From contig NC_045138.2 in NCBI RefSeq assembly GCF_008831285.2, positions 16,215,934 through 16,279,933 of the forward strand: a DNA stretch of 64,000 bases. Reading direction: 5' to 3'. The notes beneath the pieces were generated by a model. That model was given only the letters and a program-made list of their open reading frames with translations, was not told where the DNA came from and ran no database searches. How positions within the stretch are numbered: the stretch's first letter is position 1; each line of letters opens with the position of its first letter. Position numbers and translations under genes: made by a program. Below, piece by piece: positions 1 through 10,661 of the stretch. The stretch comes from Nymphaea colorata. Its lineage: Eukaryota; Streptophyta; Magnoliopsida; Nymphaeales; Nymphaeaceae.

Positions 1-478
1 TCTGGTGAGCTTCCCAATGTTCGGATGTATCGTTCCAGCAAGATGTCGGTAGGGTAAAATTCTAAAGTGGATAGCAAACAAGGTCGGACTGGTTAAAAAC
101 TTACAGAAACTAACTCAAACAAGTGAAAAATGAACATCATGAGTTTTCCCACATAGAGGTAACTCTAAGATCATGGGGGTCACAGTTAATCCCAATCCAG
201 TTGCATGGCGTGCTGTCCGAGCTTCTCCAGTCACTGAGAACTTGTTGGCTATCATTGAGTTGCATCTTCACTTCAAGCAGTGCTTCACCTGACCCCAAAC
301 ATTCAAAAAATTTCAATCTTAGTCGAATGGGGAAGAAAAAGAAAAGCAGAAAAACAGAGTTTGGAGAAGGGAGATGACATGGGGAGTTGAGCTTACCGTC
401 TGGCGTGAGAGAAGCAACAGATCTAAACCACCCAGTTGCTGCGACCATGCTCAACAAGACCCAGATTTCCATTCTCAT
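1..478 (-). CDS. LRR receptor-like kinase, 5' end (partial), At5g62710-like
   Basis: Three exons on the minus strand: 478-397, 288-153 and 61-1, the last continuing beyond the left edge. The start ATG at 478-476 begins a hydrophobic signal peptide (MRMEIWVLLSMVAATGW). The join at 397/288 reads SLTPDG-EALLEVK, and exon 2 carries the N-terminal LRR cap with its paired cysteines (TPCNWIGINC). Exon 3 reads LPYRHLAGTIHPNIGKLTR, the first leucine-rich repeat. All junctions are GT-AG: donors GTAAGC and GTGGGA, acceptors GTCAG and TTTAG. Order and wording match Arabidopsis At5g62710, a plasma-membrane LRR kinase related to FEI1/FEI2, from memory of that family. The kinase domain lies outside the window, so activity cannot be judged. 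The in-frame ORF extends further 5', but without signal-like sequence, so the ATG before the signal peptide was chosen. Confidence 0.85.
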
Positions 479-1614
479 CTTTGGAGAAGCGAAACGGACA
501 GGAGGAGATGGGCTACAAAGGAACAGGACAAAGAGAAAAGGGTTGCGGATTTGTATTGGGAAACCAGTTTTGTCTTGAGAAAGATCGAAGAGTGAATGAG
601 AAGGAGAAAGCCTGTGAGTTTGAAGTTGGTGATTTGGTGTGGAATGGGGAGTCGTCCAACGTGACTTGTCTGTATTAATTGTCACTGTATTTCTTTAGCG
701 CCGAGTCTGCTGACTGCCCATCGAAATCTGGGTTGCTGCAGCAACTAGCCGTTGTACGAACCTTGCGGGCGGGAAACGAATTCAAACACCAACACCAATA
801 AAAAAATCACGATCACTTTCTACAAATTTTTTCATTAAAGCATCATGGTTTTACATAATATCGGAAATTAAGCATGCAATTTTTTTTTTTTGGATGCTAA
901 CCTCACCCTTCCTGGCAACTGCCAAATCGAAGCATAGGAGTTTTAAGTCATGTTCCAATGAAATTTAAGTTTGCTAATGTTGTCCTTGCTTTTCTTCTTT
1001 TCAAACAAAACCAAGACAATGGCGGAGCCAGGATTTTTGAATGAGGAGCACTTGAGTTGATGATATAAGTTGAGACATGACAATGTGATCTAAAGAATCG
1101 GCGTGGATCAGGATTGACTTTAAATTAAAATTCAAAAAAAAGTGTGTATAGATAATGCATTAATTAATGAACTAATTAATTTGATAGAAGGTAAATGGTA
1201 CGAGAAGAAAGAAACCCTCGGATGTTTATAATATTGGTGGCAAACCGGTGCTGTGATTGCAGAAGTTTTGATTGAATAATGAGAAACATACTTAAGCTTT
1301 GGTTTCTTTCATTTAACCCTCGTTTCTTAGGTAGCATATGCGATGAAATCAAAACGGGGAGCATGCTTTTGTCATTCCATCAAAACTCGTGCTTCTTTTC
1401 ACAAAAAAGAATTTTTTTTAAATATAATTTTTCAAATGAGAAAAAGAATCGTTCCCTGTCCTCCTCTGCTAGTTTGATAGAGGAAGCACGTGCTGCAACT
1501 CAGCGCGATCCCTTCCGTCCCTCTGGCTCCATTGCCTCTCGTTTGACGTTTAGTAGCGTAGCTCCAGTTGCCGCTTACTAAAATTCACTGTGTTCTTATT
1601 TCGTCAACAAAAAC

Positions 1615-1618
<4 letters not shown>

Positions 1619-1661
<43 letters not shown>
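1619..1661. repeat. (AT)n microsatellite
   Basis: An uninterrupted run of about 21 AT units in intergenic DNA. Such tracts are length-variable; no function is indicated. Confidence 0.95.
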
Positions 1662-1664
<3 letters not shown>

Positions 1665-2722
1665 GAATACAACAAAATTTGTAGTAATTACTTGCTGGCC
1701 AGATGCTCAAATTATTTGGTTCAATTATCGTGTTATATGCAAGACAAATTTAATTGTAGTTATTACTAAGTTTGTAGGAGTTGAGCTCAAACAAATGCTT
1801 AATTATTTTCCTGTTAAGCCTACTTTCATGACCTTCAATTACACCTATTTTAACATAGTTAAGATGGAACAGTGAATTTTACACATAAAAGCATCATAGT
1901 CACAAAAAATGCATTTTTTTCAAGAAAACACGAAAAATGTAATAAATTAAATGACCGTTTAAAACTTAAAAAAAACACGTTTTTTTGAAAAAAATGTTAA
2001 AAACAAAAAAAAAACCATGGATTTAACGCATTTGTTTTCACTTTTTTTAGTTTTTTAATGCCAAACATTTTTTTTTCATTTACATTTTTTATTTGTCATA
2101 AATCTACTTATCTTGTGATATTTACGTTATTAGTTTCTCATTTATTTTATTTTTCTCACTTTTAATTTTTAAAATTTTTAAAAATTTACAGTATTTTTTC
2201 TGTTTTTTTTTCAAACTTGCCGTACTATACTCGAGAAAAATCTTACTTAAACTTCAAAACGTTATTTGTAACTATAAATAGAAGAAAGTTTTAACATAAA
2301 AAAACCAATTTATTGGCGCAAGAAGAATTTTTACCAAAAACCAAGGAAACCCACTTGTTTTTATCAAAGAAAGAGTAAAAAGAGGGATTTTAGGCACCTT
2401 GAACACCAGTTAGTAATTTGATGCCCACATCAACAAGAGGCACGAGATGACATTTAATGAACATAATGGACAGACCTGTAATGATGTGATTATCACAGTG
2501 TTAGGAGCTTATTTGTGCTGTTTATGATACGCAACCTTGATCTTTTCAACGATCTTTTATCACTCCATGGACTTTATTATCAATTCAGAAATAGAATGAT
2601 ACATTGTTCACCACATATACAGTAGTTTAGCTAGTTAGTCTTCGAATCTTACAAACTGCCCATACTTTTTGTGCTTCACTATAAACCTGTCTGCTCTTAA
2701 ATATTCATGTTTACCGAACATC

Positions 2723-2728
2723 TTTATT
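2723..2728 (-). promoter_or_regulatory. poly(A) signal AATAAA for DUF1262 gene A1
   Basis: AATAAAG lies 244 nt past the stop of gene A1. The same hexamer occurs 250 and 247 nt past the stops of B1 and B2, so the spacing is kept across paralogues. That supports a real 3' end signal, though this is inference from position. Confidence 0.55.
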
Positions 2729-2971
2729 TAATGCGCTACCTTGCCTCAAGCCGGTGGAGAAATGAACACATTTATGCTGGTTCCTTTACTAGAAGGACTC
2801 CTTCAATTGTGTCTCTTCTGCACATTCACTGCAACTTCTGTTCATTCATTGTCCTCTTCAATTTAGACATCAATGAAGTTTTCAAAGATTCTAGTCTTCT
2901 AAACACAACTTTGTCTTAGCACCACCTTGGCAGCCAAATCAAGCGCACATCGCTAAAAAAACATGACAAAC

Positions 2972-4453
2972 TCACTCCCACTTTGGCCGAATTTGATGGG
3001 GATGCTTGAAACAGCAAGTGAACACCACACTGCCATCAGCCTTCTTCAACATATACCTCTCTGATAGAACATAACATCCAAACTCATTCCACTGATCACT
3101 CTGCTCACAGTCAAAATCTCTCACCACCCTCACTTCCTTCTCCACCCCCTCTCTCATCATCTGCTCATTTCTCATCTTCTCCAGGACCACTGTGCTCAAT
3201 CCAATCCCAGTCAAGCCTCCCACACTGTTTCTACCCCTCATCAATACCATACCATCTTCTTTTCTCCTCTCCTCGTCCACAATGGCCTCCACCCCACCAA
3301 GCAGAGCCTCTTCCCTGCAGATGCTCGTGTTAACTGCAACCGTAGTCTCATTTTCCTTCCTTCCTGCTTTAAAAATCTCAACCCACTGCTGCTCAAGAGT
3401 TATTTTGTAATACACACTCGCTTTCATCTGATCCTTGACAATTGCCAGACCCCCACCGATCTCTTCAATGAACACGAATGGGCAGTACCATTCTCCCACT
3501 GTCACGATGTTGGATCCCTTCTGCGATATCTGGAAGTCAAAATCCGGCAGTCTTAATCTGAGTGAGGCGTTCAAGCCATCAGCTTCCATTAACTTCAGGT
3601 CGCCCGGCAGCGCAGATGCAGATACTCTCCATCCTTTTCGGCGTAAAAACTCAGGTGGGAAGCCATTAGGTGCAACAGATTCGGTCGCGAATCCACGACG
3701 GCGGCTGATTATCTTCATCTGCTGGTAGACGTTGTTGGGGTTGAGGCGCGTGGGCTTCACGTCTTCCACGCATTTGCAGAAGCAGCATGCGCTCATGTTC
3801 TCTTCCGTGGAACATGCGTAGACCAACCTGCAAAAGAGGGCATGTTCATGTAACCAATTTGAATTTTCTTACTAAATTTTCTGAATGGTTTCACTTGCAT
3901 AGGCATAGACTACTCTAGTTTCAGACTCTAAGCACGAAAAAGGAAATGTTTACAATTAGTAACATAGCTATTGCACATCGAAAGAAAAGGAAGAACAATC
4001 CAAAGCCATAAGCCCCAAATATCTCAGCTGCAACAGAAACAGGCTACCGATGATCAAGAACAATAAAGAAGAGGAAGAAGAAGCAACAGTGAGAAGAGGA
4101 AAAAAGGGATACCCTTTTGTTTTTCGGCCGTCTGCTTTAACAACATAATAGAGGTTGGATGATAAGGGCTGCCCAAGAACGGGGAGGAAGAAAGCATTGT
4201 CATCGTAGTAGGTTTTCGTCTCTCCCGTGCTCTGGGCATATTTCACGGCCAGCAGCTTGTCTTGAGGGAAGGGCAGAGCAGTAACGTCGTCGTCCTCGCA
4301 GAAGCCAAAGCAACACGTTTCCGTGCCCCTCTCCCCTAGCTCATCAACTTGGTCCCGGAGGACGAGGTAACCTGAGTGAGGACCCTCCGGCGGCAGTAGC
4401 CCCGAAGCTGAAGGGTCTCTCTTGAATAGAGAAAGAGGTCTTGTAATATACAT
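2972..4453 (-). CDS. DUF1262 family protein, paralogue A1
   Basis: Two exons, 4453-4113 and 3827-2972, encode 398 residues. The donor is GG|GTATCC and the acceptor TTTTGCAG|GTTGG, splitting a Gly codon. The protein begins MYITRPLSLFKRDPSAS and contains EGPHSGYLV and LPVLGQPLSSNLYYVV in exon 1. Exon 2 carries YQQMKI, APNGFPPEFLRRKGW, VGEWYCPFVFI and the C-terminal HPHQIRPKWE. These are hallmarks of the plant-specific DUF1262 family, which also forms a tandem array on Arabidopsis chromosome 1 (At1g13470 region, from memory). No signal peptide or membrane span is visible. Cysteines cluster as CCFGFC in exon 1 and CCFCKCV at the start of exon 2, possibly a metal or lipid site (inference). Biochemical function is unknown. 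A1 is the only A-type copy with both ends intact. Confidence 0.88.
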
Positions 4454-5089
4454 TATATGCGTTCAGGCTATCCTCCAGGGAAAGCTAAGTTTCTGCTTGA
4501 ATTTCAGAAGTCTATCGCTTACTGTAAACATGAATACTTGGCAAGGGCAGAGCAATATGAGACGGCGTCCGCCATGGCCAACAGGTTTGATGCGCATCAA
4601 AGGCGGGTTGGCGGCCGTCTTAACTCTTAATCACGTTGCCTCCGTCGACAAAAATTTAGTTTTATGAGCAATGGTTGTCTGCCTTATACAAAACCAGAAA
4701 TGATTTAACGTTTCGATTTCTTTTACGAATAAAATTCCTGTGATGAGTCCAAATGATGTGACTTTCATAATTTTGGATATGCAGATCAATAATTAGCTAT
4801 CCTTCAGAAACGGTTCAAAATTGACAAGATCAATGACTGGTCACACAGAGAATGCATGGCAATTGCAGGAAAAAGACAAACATGACAGCTTTAAAAACCA
4901 CGGTCGAATGAGAGGGACATACACCAAACCCATTTTTTAGTATAAATTCTTTCAAGTTTAATTATAAATGATCAACAAATTGAATATGAAACCGAGTCCA
5001 ATATCTTGCACGAGATCTGACTCAATTACATATAAATGTAAAAGCTTCTGCTAATTGTATTCCGTTTCAAAGGGTAAGGTCTTAAAACC

Positions 5090-5310
5090 AGTGATTTGGT
5101 GAATAGGTTTTGACAATATTATAGAAAGTACTGAGTTACGAGTCGAGTATAAACAAGTCGAGTTCTTAAAACTAAAACTCAAATTGTTTATCGTTTCGAG
5201 TATCTTTGCAAGCTCGAACTCGGCTTGTTAATAAACGAGTTGAACACGAGCTGAGCTTTTTCCGAGCGAATTTGAGTCGAGCCTGAGTTGGTTCGGCTTG
5301 TTGTACAGCC
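5090..5310. repeat. dispersed plant repeat fragment rich in GAGTCGAG/CGAGCTGAGC
   Basis: The block has imperfect inverted and direct copies of GAGTCGAG, CGAGCTGAGC and aaacgagtt, and ends in ggcttgttgtacagccct. This is the style of a common non-autonomous, hAT-like plant repeat. It is absent from the corresponding place in the second duplicated unit. Class assignment is tentative. Confidence 0.4.
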
Positions 5311-5984
5311 CTGCAAGTGCTGCCCACACCAAACCCACGTTGTCACTTTTGGTGCCTACTCAAGTCTTCAAGTTTTTTTACATGTAATCTAAAAAAAATC
5401 ATTTATTTTATATCAAAATTTTGAAAATGATATTTCAGCTTCTGTTAAAATTTTGAAAATATAAAAATCTTCCTATTAAAAATTTCTAGCTTTATGGCCC
5501 AGTGCCACTGTCTTTCACAAGTCTTCTTCTTTAAGATGATCCTAAGTAGTTATAGGGTGATCGGAATAGTTGTGGCTCTGTTCTTGCCGTTTGCCGAATT
5601 TGATTCTGGTAGCTACTTTTCCAAGTGGATCAATATTTATGAAAATTAAGGTCCAAAACCATTATGCGCATGAATTTAGAGCGGATCCAACTTTACATTT
5701 GGTTTGTAATCGATTATCCAAAGCAAAACCGATTTCGGAGATAGGGAACAGACCAGTTCATTGGACTTAATCGCCCTTTCACCATAATCGTAATATGGTA
5801 ATATCACAAATAATTTTTGAATCCAGGTCCAACTAGACTAGTGACTAGACTTGATTTTCAGATCTATATAGTCATAGCACCTTTTTAGTTAGGATGACTT
5901 GCAAAGATCTGTTTTACATATACACCAAGTACAATATATGCAAGTTAAGGGGCCATTTGCCAAAAGGCATACTATATTAGCGTT

Positions 5985-6140
5985 CCAAAGGCAGGTGTGG
6001 GCAATTGCCCAGACTGACTAAAAAAAAGTGTATTTTCCTATTGAAACTTCACTTTCACATTTATATGCAGGTGCCCCTTAAATTAAAACTATATAACTAG
6101 TGATCTTTCACCAAAATTTGCTGGCTTCACTACTGGTGAT
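5985..6140. repeat. dispersed repeat fragment, partly duplicated at about 12440-12540
   Basis: Contains ggtgtgggcaattgccc and ends near gctggcttcactac. The right half (ttcactttcacatttatat... to the tcttcactactagtgatat equivalent) recurs at about 12440-12540 in the second duplicated unit. The element therefore predates the duplication. It is reminiscent of widespread plant elements ending in a TGGCTCCGCCA-like sequence; the assignment is weak. Confidence 0.35.
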
Positions 6141-6245
6141 ATTTACTCACTTCTCACTTAGTTTTTCCTTTTCCTTTTTTTCATGTTCACTGAACATTCA
6201 GAGGACTTAAAAAGGGGACATGGAACACCAGTTCTAAAACAAAAC

Positions 6246-6251
6246 TTTATT
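6246..6251 (-). promoter_or_regulatory. poly(A) signal AATAAA for DUF1262 gene B1
   Basis: AATAAAG on the minus strand, 250 nt past the B1 stop codon, at a position equivalent to those of A1 and B2. Confidence 0.55.
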
Positions 6252-6500
6252 TAACTCATTTCCCATATACACATACATGGAACGGCTTACATGAGGAGAC
6301 ATACATACCAATACAAGCTTTTCCTTATCAATACCACAAGCTTGGTTGCACAGTGATTGGTTGAAGGCACATCAGGAACATTCTTCTAAGGTTTTTCAGT
6401 TTTCAAACTGAGTTTACAACAAAGCATCATTGTAAATACGAACAAGAACTTAAGCAACTCCATGGACATATGTCACACCATTGACGACAGTCACAAATTG

Positions 6501-8136
6501 TCACTCCCATTTGGGCTTAATTTGATGGGGATGCCTGTAACTGCAAGTGAATACCACACTCCCATCTGCCCTCTTCAACACATACTTCTCCAAAAGAATA
6601 TAGCATCTGAACTCACTCCACTGGTCACTCTTCTCGCAATCGAACTCTCTCACCTTCCTCACCTCCTTCGCCTCCTCTCCTTCTCTCACTCCCTGATCGT
6701 TTCTCATCTTCTCCAGGATCACTGCGCTCAATCCAATTCCAGTCAAGCCTCCCACACTCTTGTTGCTTCTCATCCACACCATACCATCTTCTTCTTTCCT
6801 CCCTTCATCCACCATGGCCTCCACCCCACCAAGCAAAGCTTCTTCCCTCCGGAATTTCGTATTAACTGTCATCCTTGTCTCGCTTCCCTTCCTCTCTGCC
6901 GCAAAGATCTCAACCCATTGCTGCTCAAGGCTCATCTTGTAAAACAAACTCGCTTTCATTTGATCCTCCACATTTGTCAGCTCCCAACCAATTTCTCGTA
7001 TGAACACGAACGGGCAGTACCATTCTCCCACGGTGACGATGCTGGAGCCCTTCCGTGATACCGGGAAGTTGAAATCCGGCAGCCTTGATCTGAGGTAGGT
7101 GTTCATGCCATTGGCTTCGGTTAACTTTAGGTTTCCCGGCAGGTTTGAAGCATAAGCTTGCCAGCCGCGTCTGCGCAAGCACACTGGGGGGAAGCCGTCG
7201 GGGGCGAGGGAAGAAGCGGTGAATCGACAACGGTGGCGGTCGATTATCTTCATCTGCTGGTAGACATTGCGGGGGTTGAGGTGCTTGGGCTTCACATCCC
7301 TTACGCACCTGCAGAAGCAACAGGGTCTCATGTTCTCTTCCGTGGAGCATGTGTGGACTAACCTGCACAGGGAAAGCATGCTCAGGGAATCAATTTGGGA
7401 AAATTTTACGAAATTTTTTATGCCATTAACAGCTGCATGAGCAAAACCTGGCCTCTCTGAATTAAGTTCTAGTGATGATGAAGAAACGCATTAACGTGAT
7501 CCCTTACTTGCACCATCGTGCGGTTTCATTTTTCGAAAAGGACTCGGTGAATCGGCAGAAAGAAATATCAGACTAGAATAGGTTGTGAACCAAAACAAGC
7601 AAAAAGATGAGAAAATTATAATGAACATGGTCACAGAGTGCTTAAATTTCATGTGAAGTTTTAATGGCGCCCTCATAGCAAGAGGCAAACAATAATTCGG
7701 ATGATAATTGATAAAGCATATTAAGGCCATCAAGAGAAACGAAGAACAGGAGGAACCAACAACGAAAATGAGAAGTAACCGGTAGAGGAGAATACCCTTT
7801 TCCTTTGCCATCTGCTTTTATGACATAATAGAGGTCGGATGAGAGGGGCTGCCCCAGAACCGGGAAGAAGAAGGTCTTGTCAGAGTGAACAACGGTCGTC
7901 TCTCCGTGGTGCTCCACATATCGCAGGGTCAGAATCCTGTCTTGAGGGAAGGGCAGAGCCCTGCACCTGGTGTCCTTGCACAGCCCGAAGCAACAAGTTT
8001 TGGTGGCCTTCTCCTCTTCCTCATCTTCCTGGTCTTGGAGGACAACAAGGTAGCCTGAATTAGGGCCCTCCGCAGGTGGCTGGCTCAGAGCTGAAGGGTC
8101 TCTCTTGAAAAGAGAAAGAGGCCTTGTGATGTACAT
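6501..8136 (-). CDS. DUF1262 family protein, paralogue B1
   Basis: Two exons, 8136-7796 and 7362-6501, encode 400 residues with the same intron position and phase as A1 (GG|GTATTC donor, GTGCAG|GTTAG acceptor). Key stretches are MYITRPLSLFKRDPSALSQ, EGPNSGYLVV, FPVLGQPLSSDLYYVI, LAPDGFPPVCLRRRGW, VGEWYCPFVFIREI and the terminus HPHQIKPKWE. The acidic loop DQEDEEEEKATK distinguishes B-type from A-type copies. Cysteine clusters are CCFGLC and CCFCRC. A TATAAATA box lies about 38 bp upstream of the ATG, implying a very short leader. The ATG chosen aligns with those of A1 and B2; the frame extends 21 nt upstream but only to a GTG. Function is unknown, as for the family. There are no frame breaks. 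Confidence 0.88.
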
Positions 8137-8173
8137 GTTGTTCTCAGTACATGCCACCCTCCATGTCTGCTAA

Positions 8174-8181
8174 TATTTATA
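8174..8181 (-). promoter_or_regulatory. TATA box of DUF1262 gene B1
   Basis: TATAAATA on the minus strand about 38 bp upstream of the B1 ATG. The same octamer precedes B2 at 14585-14592. Confidence 0.6.
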
Positions 8182-8499
8182 TGGTGAGAAACGAAGCTTA
8201 GAGTCTTTCCCTTCCTCACCAAGCAAGAGTTGACGGAATGGAAACGAAGCTTAGAGTGTGCAGTAAAAGAAGGGAGATGTTTTTGTTAAAATTAAAAAAA
8301 CAGAACATGTCCTTTGAAGTTTTTTATTTTTTATTTTTATTTTTATCTTACAAAAAACTTTTTTTTATGTGAAAGAAGAACCGCACACAAAATTTCGAAA
8401 TTTCATGCACCAACGCATATAACCAGCTTTGATTTTTGTGCTTTACATGTCATTTTATTTTATTTTATATGCTGTATTTTCTTCGATTTCAACTGGTTG

Positions 8500-8830
8500 G
8501 CATACTCTGATTTTTTAGATATTCATATTAGGATTTGAATTTGAATAAGAACAAAAAAAAAGTTATATTAGAATAAAAAATGTGATTTTGAATTTGACCT
8601 TTTACAATCATATCTGAATATAGAATATTTATTTAAAATTAAATCAGATCCACATTTAAATCCAAATTTGATCATATCCTTTTGTATATTTGAATCTGAA
8701 TCTCAATAGATGTGATTCCTTAAATCCATAATCAATCAAATTTATCTGCTTTTTGTCGTATGGTTTGATTGAATATTCTATTCAAATTGAATATATTATG
8801 CACTTACCTAACATTTATTGATCAGACATA
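8500..8830. repeat. dispersed AT-rich repeat, copy 1
   Basis: A block of sequence of the type tttagatattcatat, aatcagatccaca and ttgaatatatt, shared in order with 14808-15135 and, more diverged, 47215-47610. The first two copies are explained by the tandem duplication. The third, 32 kb away, shows that this is an interspersed family. No open frame or clear terminal repeat was found. Confidence 0.55.
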
Positions 8831-9684
8831 TATATATATATATATATAATACTAATATAATAATAATGTGGACAGCAATTGTTGACATGTTCTGTAATAC
8901 GAAAAATGCATTTTATACCTCGAAAGCCGTGCGAGATTTTCTCTTCATCTGCTTCCATGTGACGGTTGCAATTGATCATCAGCAGTAGTAAGGAAAAAGA
9001 CGAGATGGGAGAGGTCAGAACCTGTTAAGCTCTTGAGATATAATATATTGCAGTTAGCATGAAGAGCTGAGGTAAGCATGGATCTTTTGTTGGATTGCAC
9101 CAGAAGTTAAAAAGGTTGACTGTGAATGTTTCTCAAATGTCAATGAACTACATCCAGATCAGATATCCAACTAAACTGTTTCCAAAAATTTGGATACGAA
9201 AAGCAACTTAATATCTGTTTAGAGAATTAATTTGGATTTGAAAAATGAGATCTAATTGGAGTAGGATTATATATATATATCTGTGTGTGTGTGTGTGTGA
9301 CTAGATTAAAATATGGTTTTTTTATTATAAAAATAAATATTCTATGTGTTATCTCCTGTGTCCATACAAATAGGTTCTTTATAGCTCTTAATGCTTATGT
9401 GGTTCAAGTTTACTTGTATATTTATAAATTGCTTCAAATTCAGATGAGAAAACAAAACTTGAATTTAAAATGTAAAATTAAAAATCATATTCAAATATGG
9501 TATAGACTTTCCTTCATTCATATGACAATAATAAGTGAACATCCAACGGATCAGATGTAAAACGGTACATTTTTTTTTTGAGGTTCTTTGAGAAAAAGGC
9601 ACTGTTCATCTTCCTTGGGTTATTCGGATTAATATTTCAACATTTTAGTCGTCAATAATGCTATGATGTAAAATTCATTTTTTG

Positions 9685-9871
9685 TCATCCAAACAGCAAC
9701 CAGGTTTAAAAAAGTTAAAAGACAGGTCATTCATACACAACAACCAGGTTTTCAAAACTCATTGAGAATTTTGATTTTCATCAAACCAGGTGGTTTCCAG
9801 AAAAACACTTTTTGCAAAATCCGTTTTTATGAAAACTTGGTTTTGAAAACCTGGTTTATGTGTTTGGATGA
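9685..9871. mobile_element. small inverted-repeat element (MITE-like)
   Basis: TCATCCAAACA at 9685-9695 is a perfect inverted match to TGTTTGGATGA at 9861-9871. Inside it accaggttt pairs with aaacctggt. There is no coding capacity, and the length of about 190 bp fits a MITE. Unit 2 keeps only the left half (about 15150-15270), where the right half has been deleted. Target-site duplication and superfamily are unresolved. Confidence 0.45.
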
Positions 9872-10577
9872 GATGAAAAAAACCTGATTTTCACTCTGCA
9901 AAACCTAGTTTTTGTTTGGATAACAGAAAATGTGTTTTAGATGGTGCTTCAAAAAACTATAGATGAAACCTTTTATCTATAAGATATTATTTCTATATTA
10001 TCATCACTTAATAATAAAAGAAATGGAAACGGGCTGAACAGTGCCATGGTGATGCCTAAAGGCTCTATATGCTGTTCATGGTTTATAAGTCGAAGCTGTG
10101 AGACATATACAAAAACCATCGCAAATACTCAGATGATATGACAAACACATACGTGAATTAATTTAGTAAAAAAGGAATTAAAGTTCACTGTGTTAAAATG
10201 CGTCAGACTTTATGGGTCAAAATATTAAGAGTTTGTCAACTGTCGACATAATAAAATTGAAAAACACATGTCTCTTCAAAATATATCGTTTTGACAGAAA
10301 TTTAGCAAGAAGGCAAAAGAACATATCTATGAAATTGTGGTCCCGAAGGCAATATTCTATTGCTATACTGACGCGATTAATAAGCTGTGTTCATGATTAT
10401 TATACTAATCATGAACCGGCTCTGCTGACAAAAGAAGTTTCATATTAACACAAGTTTTTGTATGAAATATATTTGAATATGTACTTTGGTGAGAACGAGA
10501 ACAAGCAATTCTGGATCCCAAACATGCAATTCCCCACCAAAAATCAATAATATAGATGTCATTTAGAGTTGTACAAG

Positions 10578-10661
10578 CTCTACCACTAAACTTCCATGCA
10601 ATCTTTCATATCATTCGAGTTTGTGTCCCCGGGGAATTTGAACGTGCTCAAGCTCTACCAC
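10578..10661. other. tandem-duplication junction with filler DNA
   Basis: Homology with the right end of unit 2 stops after tacaagc at 10572-10578 (equivalent to 15701-15707). Homology with the inside of A1 exon 2 starts at about 10650 (equivalent to about 3115). Between them lie about 70 bp of unmatched filler. The 13-mer caagctctaccac occurs at both edges, 10574-10586 and 10649-10661. This is where copy 1's right end was joined to copy 2's left end. Confidence 0.7.

Larger units (their letters stand above)
690..2960. other. intergenic, AT-rich, no gene seen
   Basis: The stretch lies between the receptor kinase promoter and the 3' end of the first DUF1262 gene. It contains long A and T runs and an (AT)n tract near 1620-1660. 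A short piece near 1020-1050 (ggcggagccaggatttt) resembles the end of a dispersed plant repeat. Open frames here have no recognisable domain or coding bias. Confidence 0.6.
4460..6245. other. intergenic between DUF1262 genes A1 and B1; degenerate repeats
   Basis: No coding region is visible. The first 250 bp match 11608-11960 downstream of the A2 pseudogene, which marks this as part of the duplicated block. Two blocks resemble dispersed plant repeats: about 5090-5310 and about 5985-6140 (listed separately). Confidence 0.6.
8200..10577. other. intergenic right arm of duplicated unit 1
   Basis: No gene is visible. Three parts recur in the second unit: 8460-8815 (equivalent to 14750-15140), 9670-9785 (15145-15270) and 10145-10577 (15283-15707). 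The part between about 8815 and 9670, with TA and GT microsatellites at 8829-8850 and 9270-9300, has no counterpart in unit 2. It was either inserted here or deleted there. Confidence 0.6.

Noticed and set aside
3192-3728. Plus-strand frames inside DUF1262 A1 exon 2, and the same at 10726-11265
   Set aside because: They are antisense shadows of the real exon; the sense frame carries the DUF1262 motifs and splice sites.
6462-7058. 198-codon plus-strand frame antisense to DUF1262 B1 exon 2, mirrored at 12923-13459 (178 codons)
   Set aside because: It is the reverse complement of a strongly conserved exon with biased codons. Conservation between the two copies is explained by their recent duplication, and the translation has no domain.
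8144-8164. Six-codon upstream frame (MEGGMY) before B1, with a counterpart (MGGGMY) at 14540-14560 before B2
   Set aside because: Its ATG is only about 10 bp from the TATA box, so it probably lies upstream of the transcription start. Similarity between B1 and B2 is expected from the duplication.
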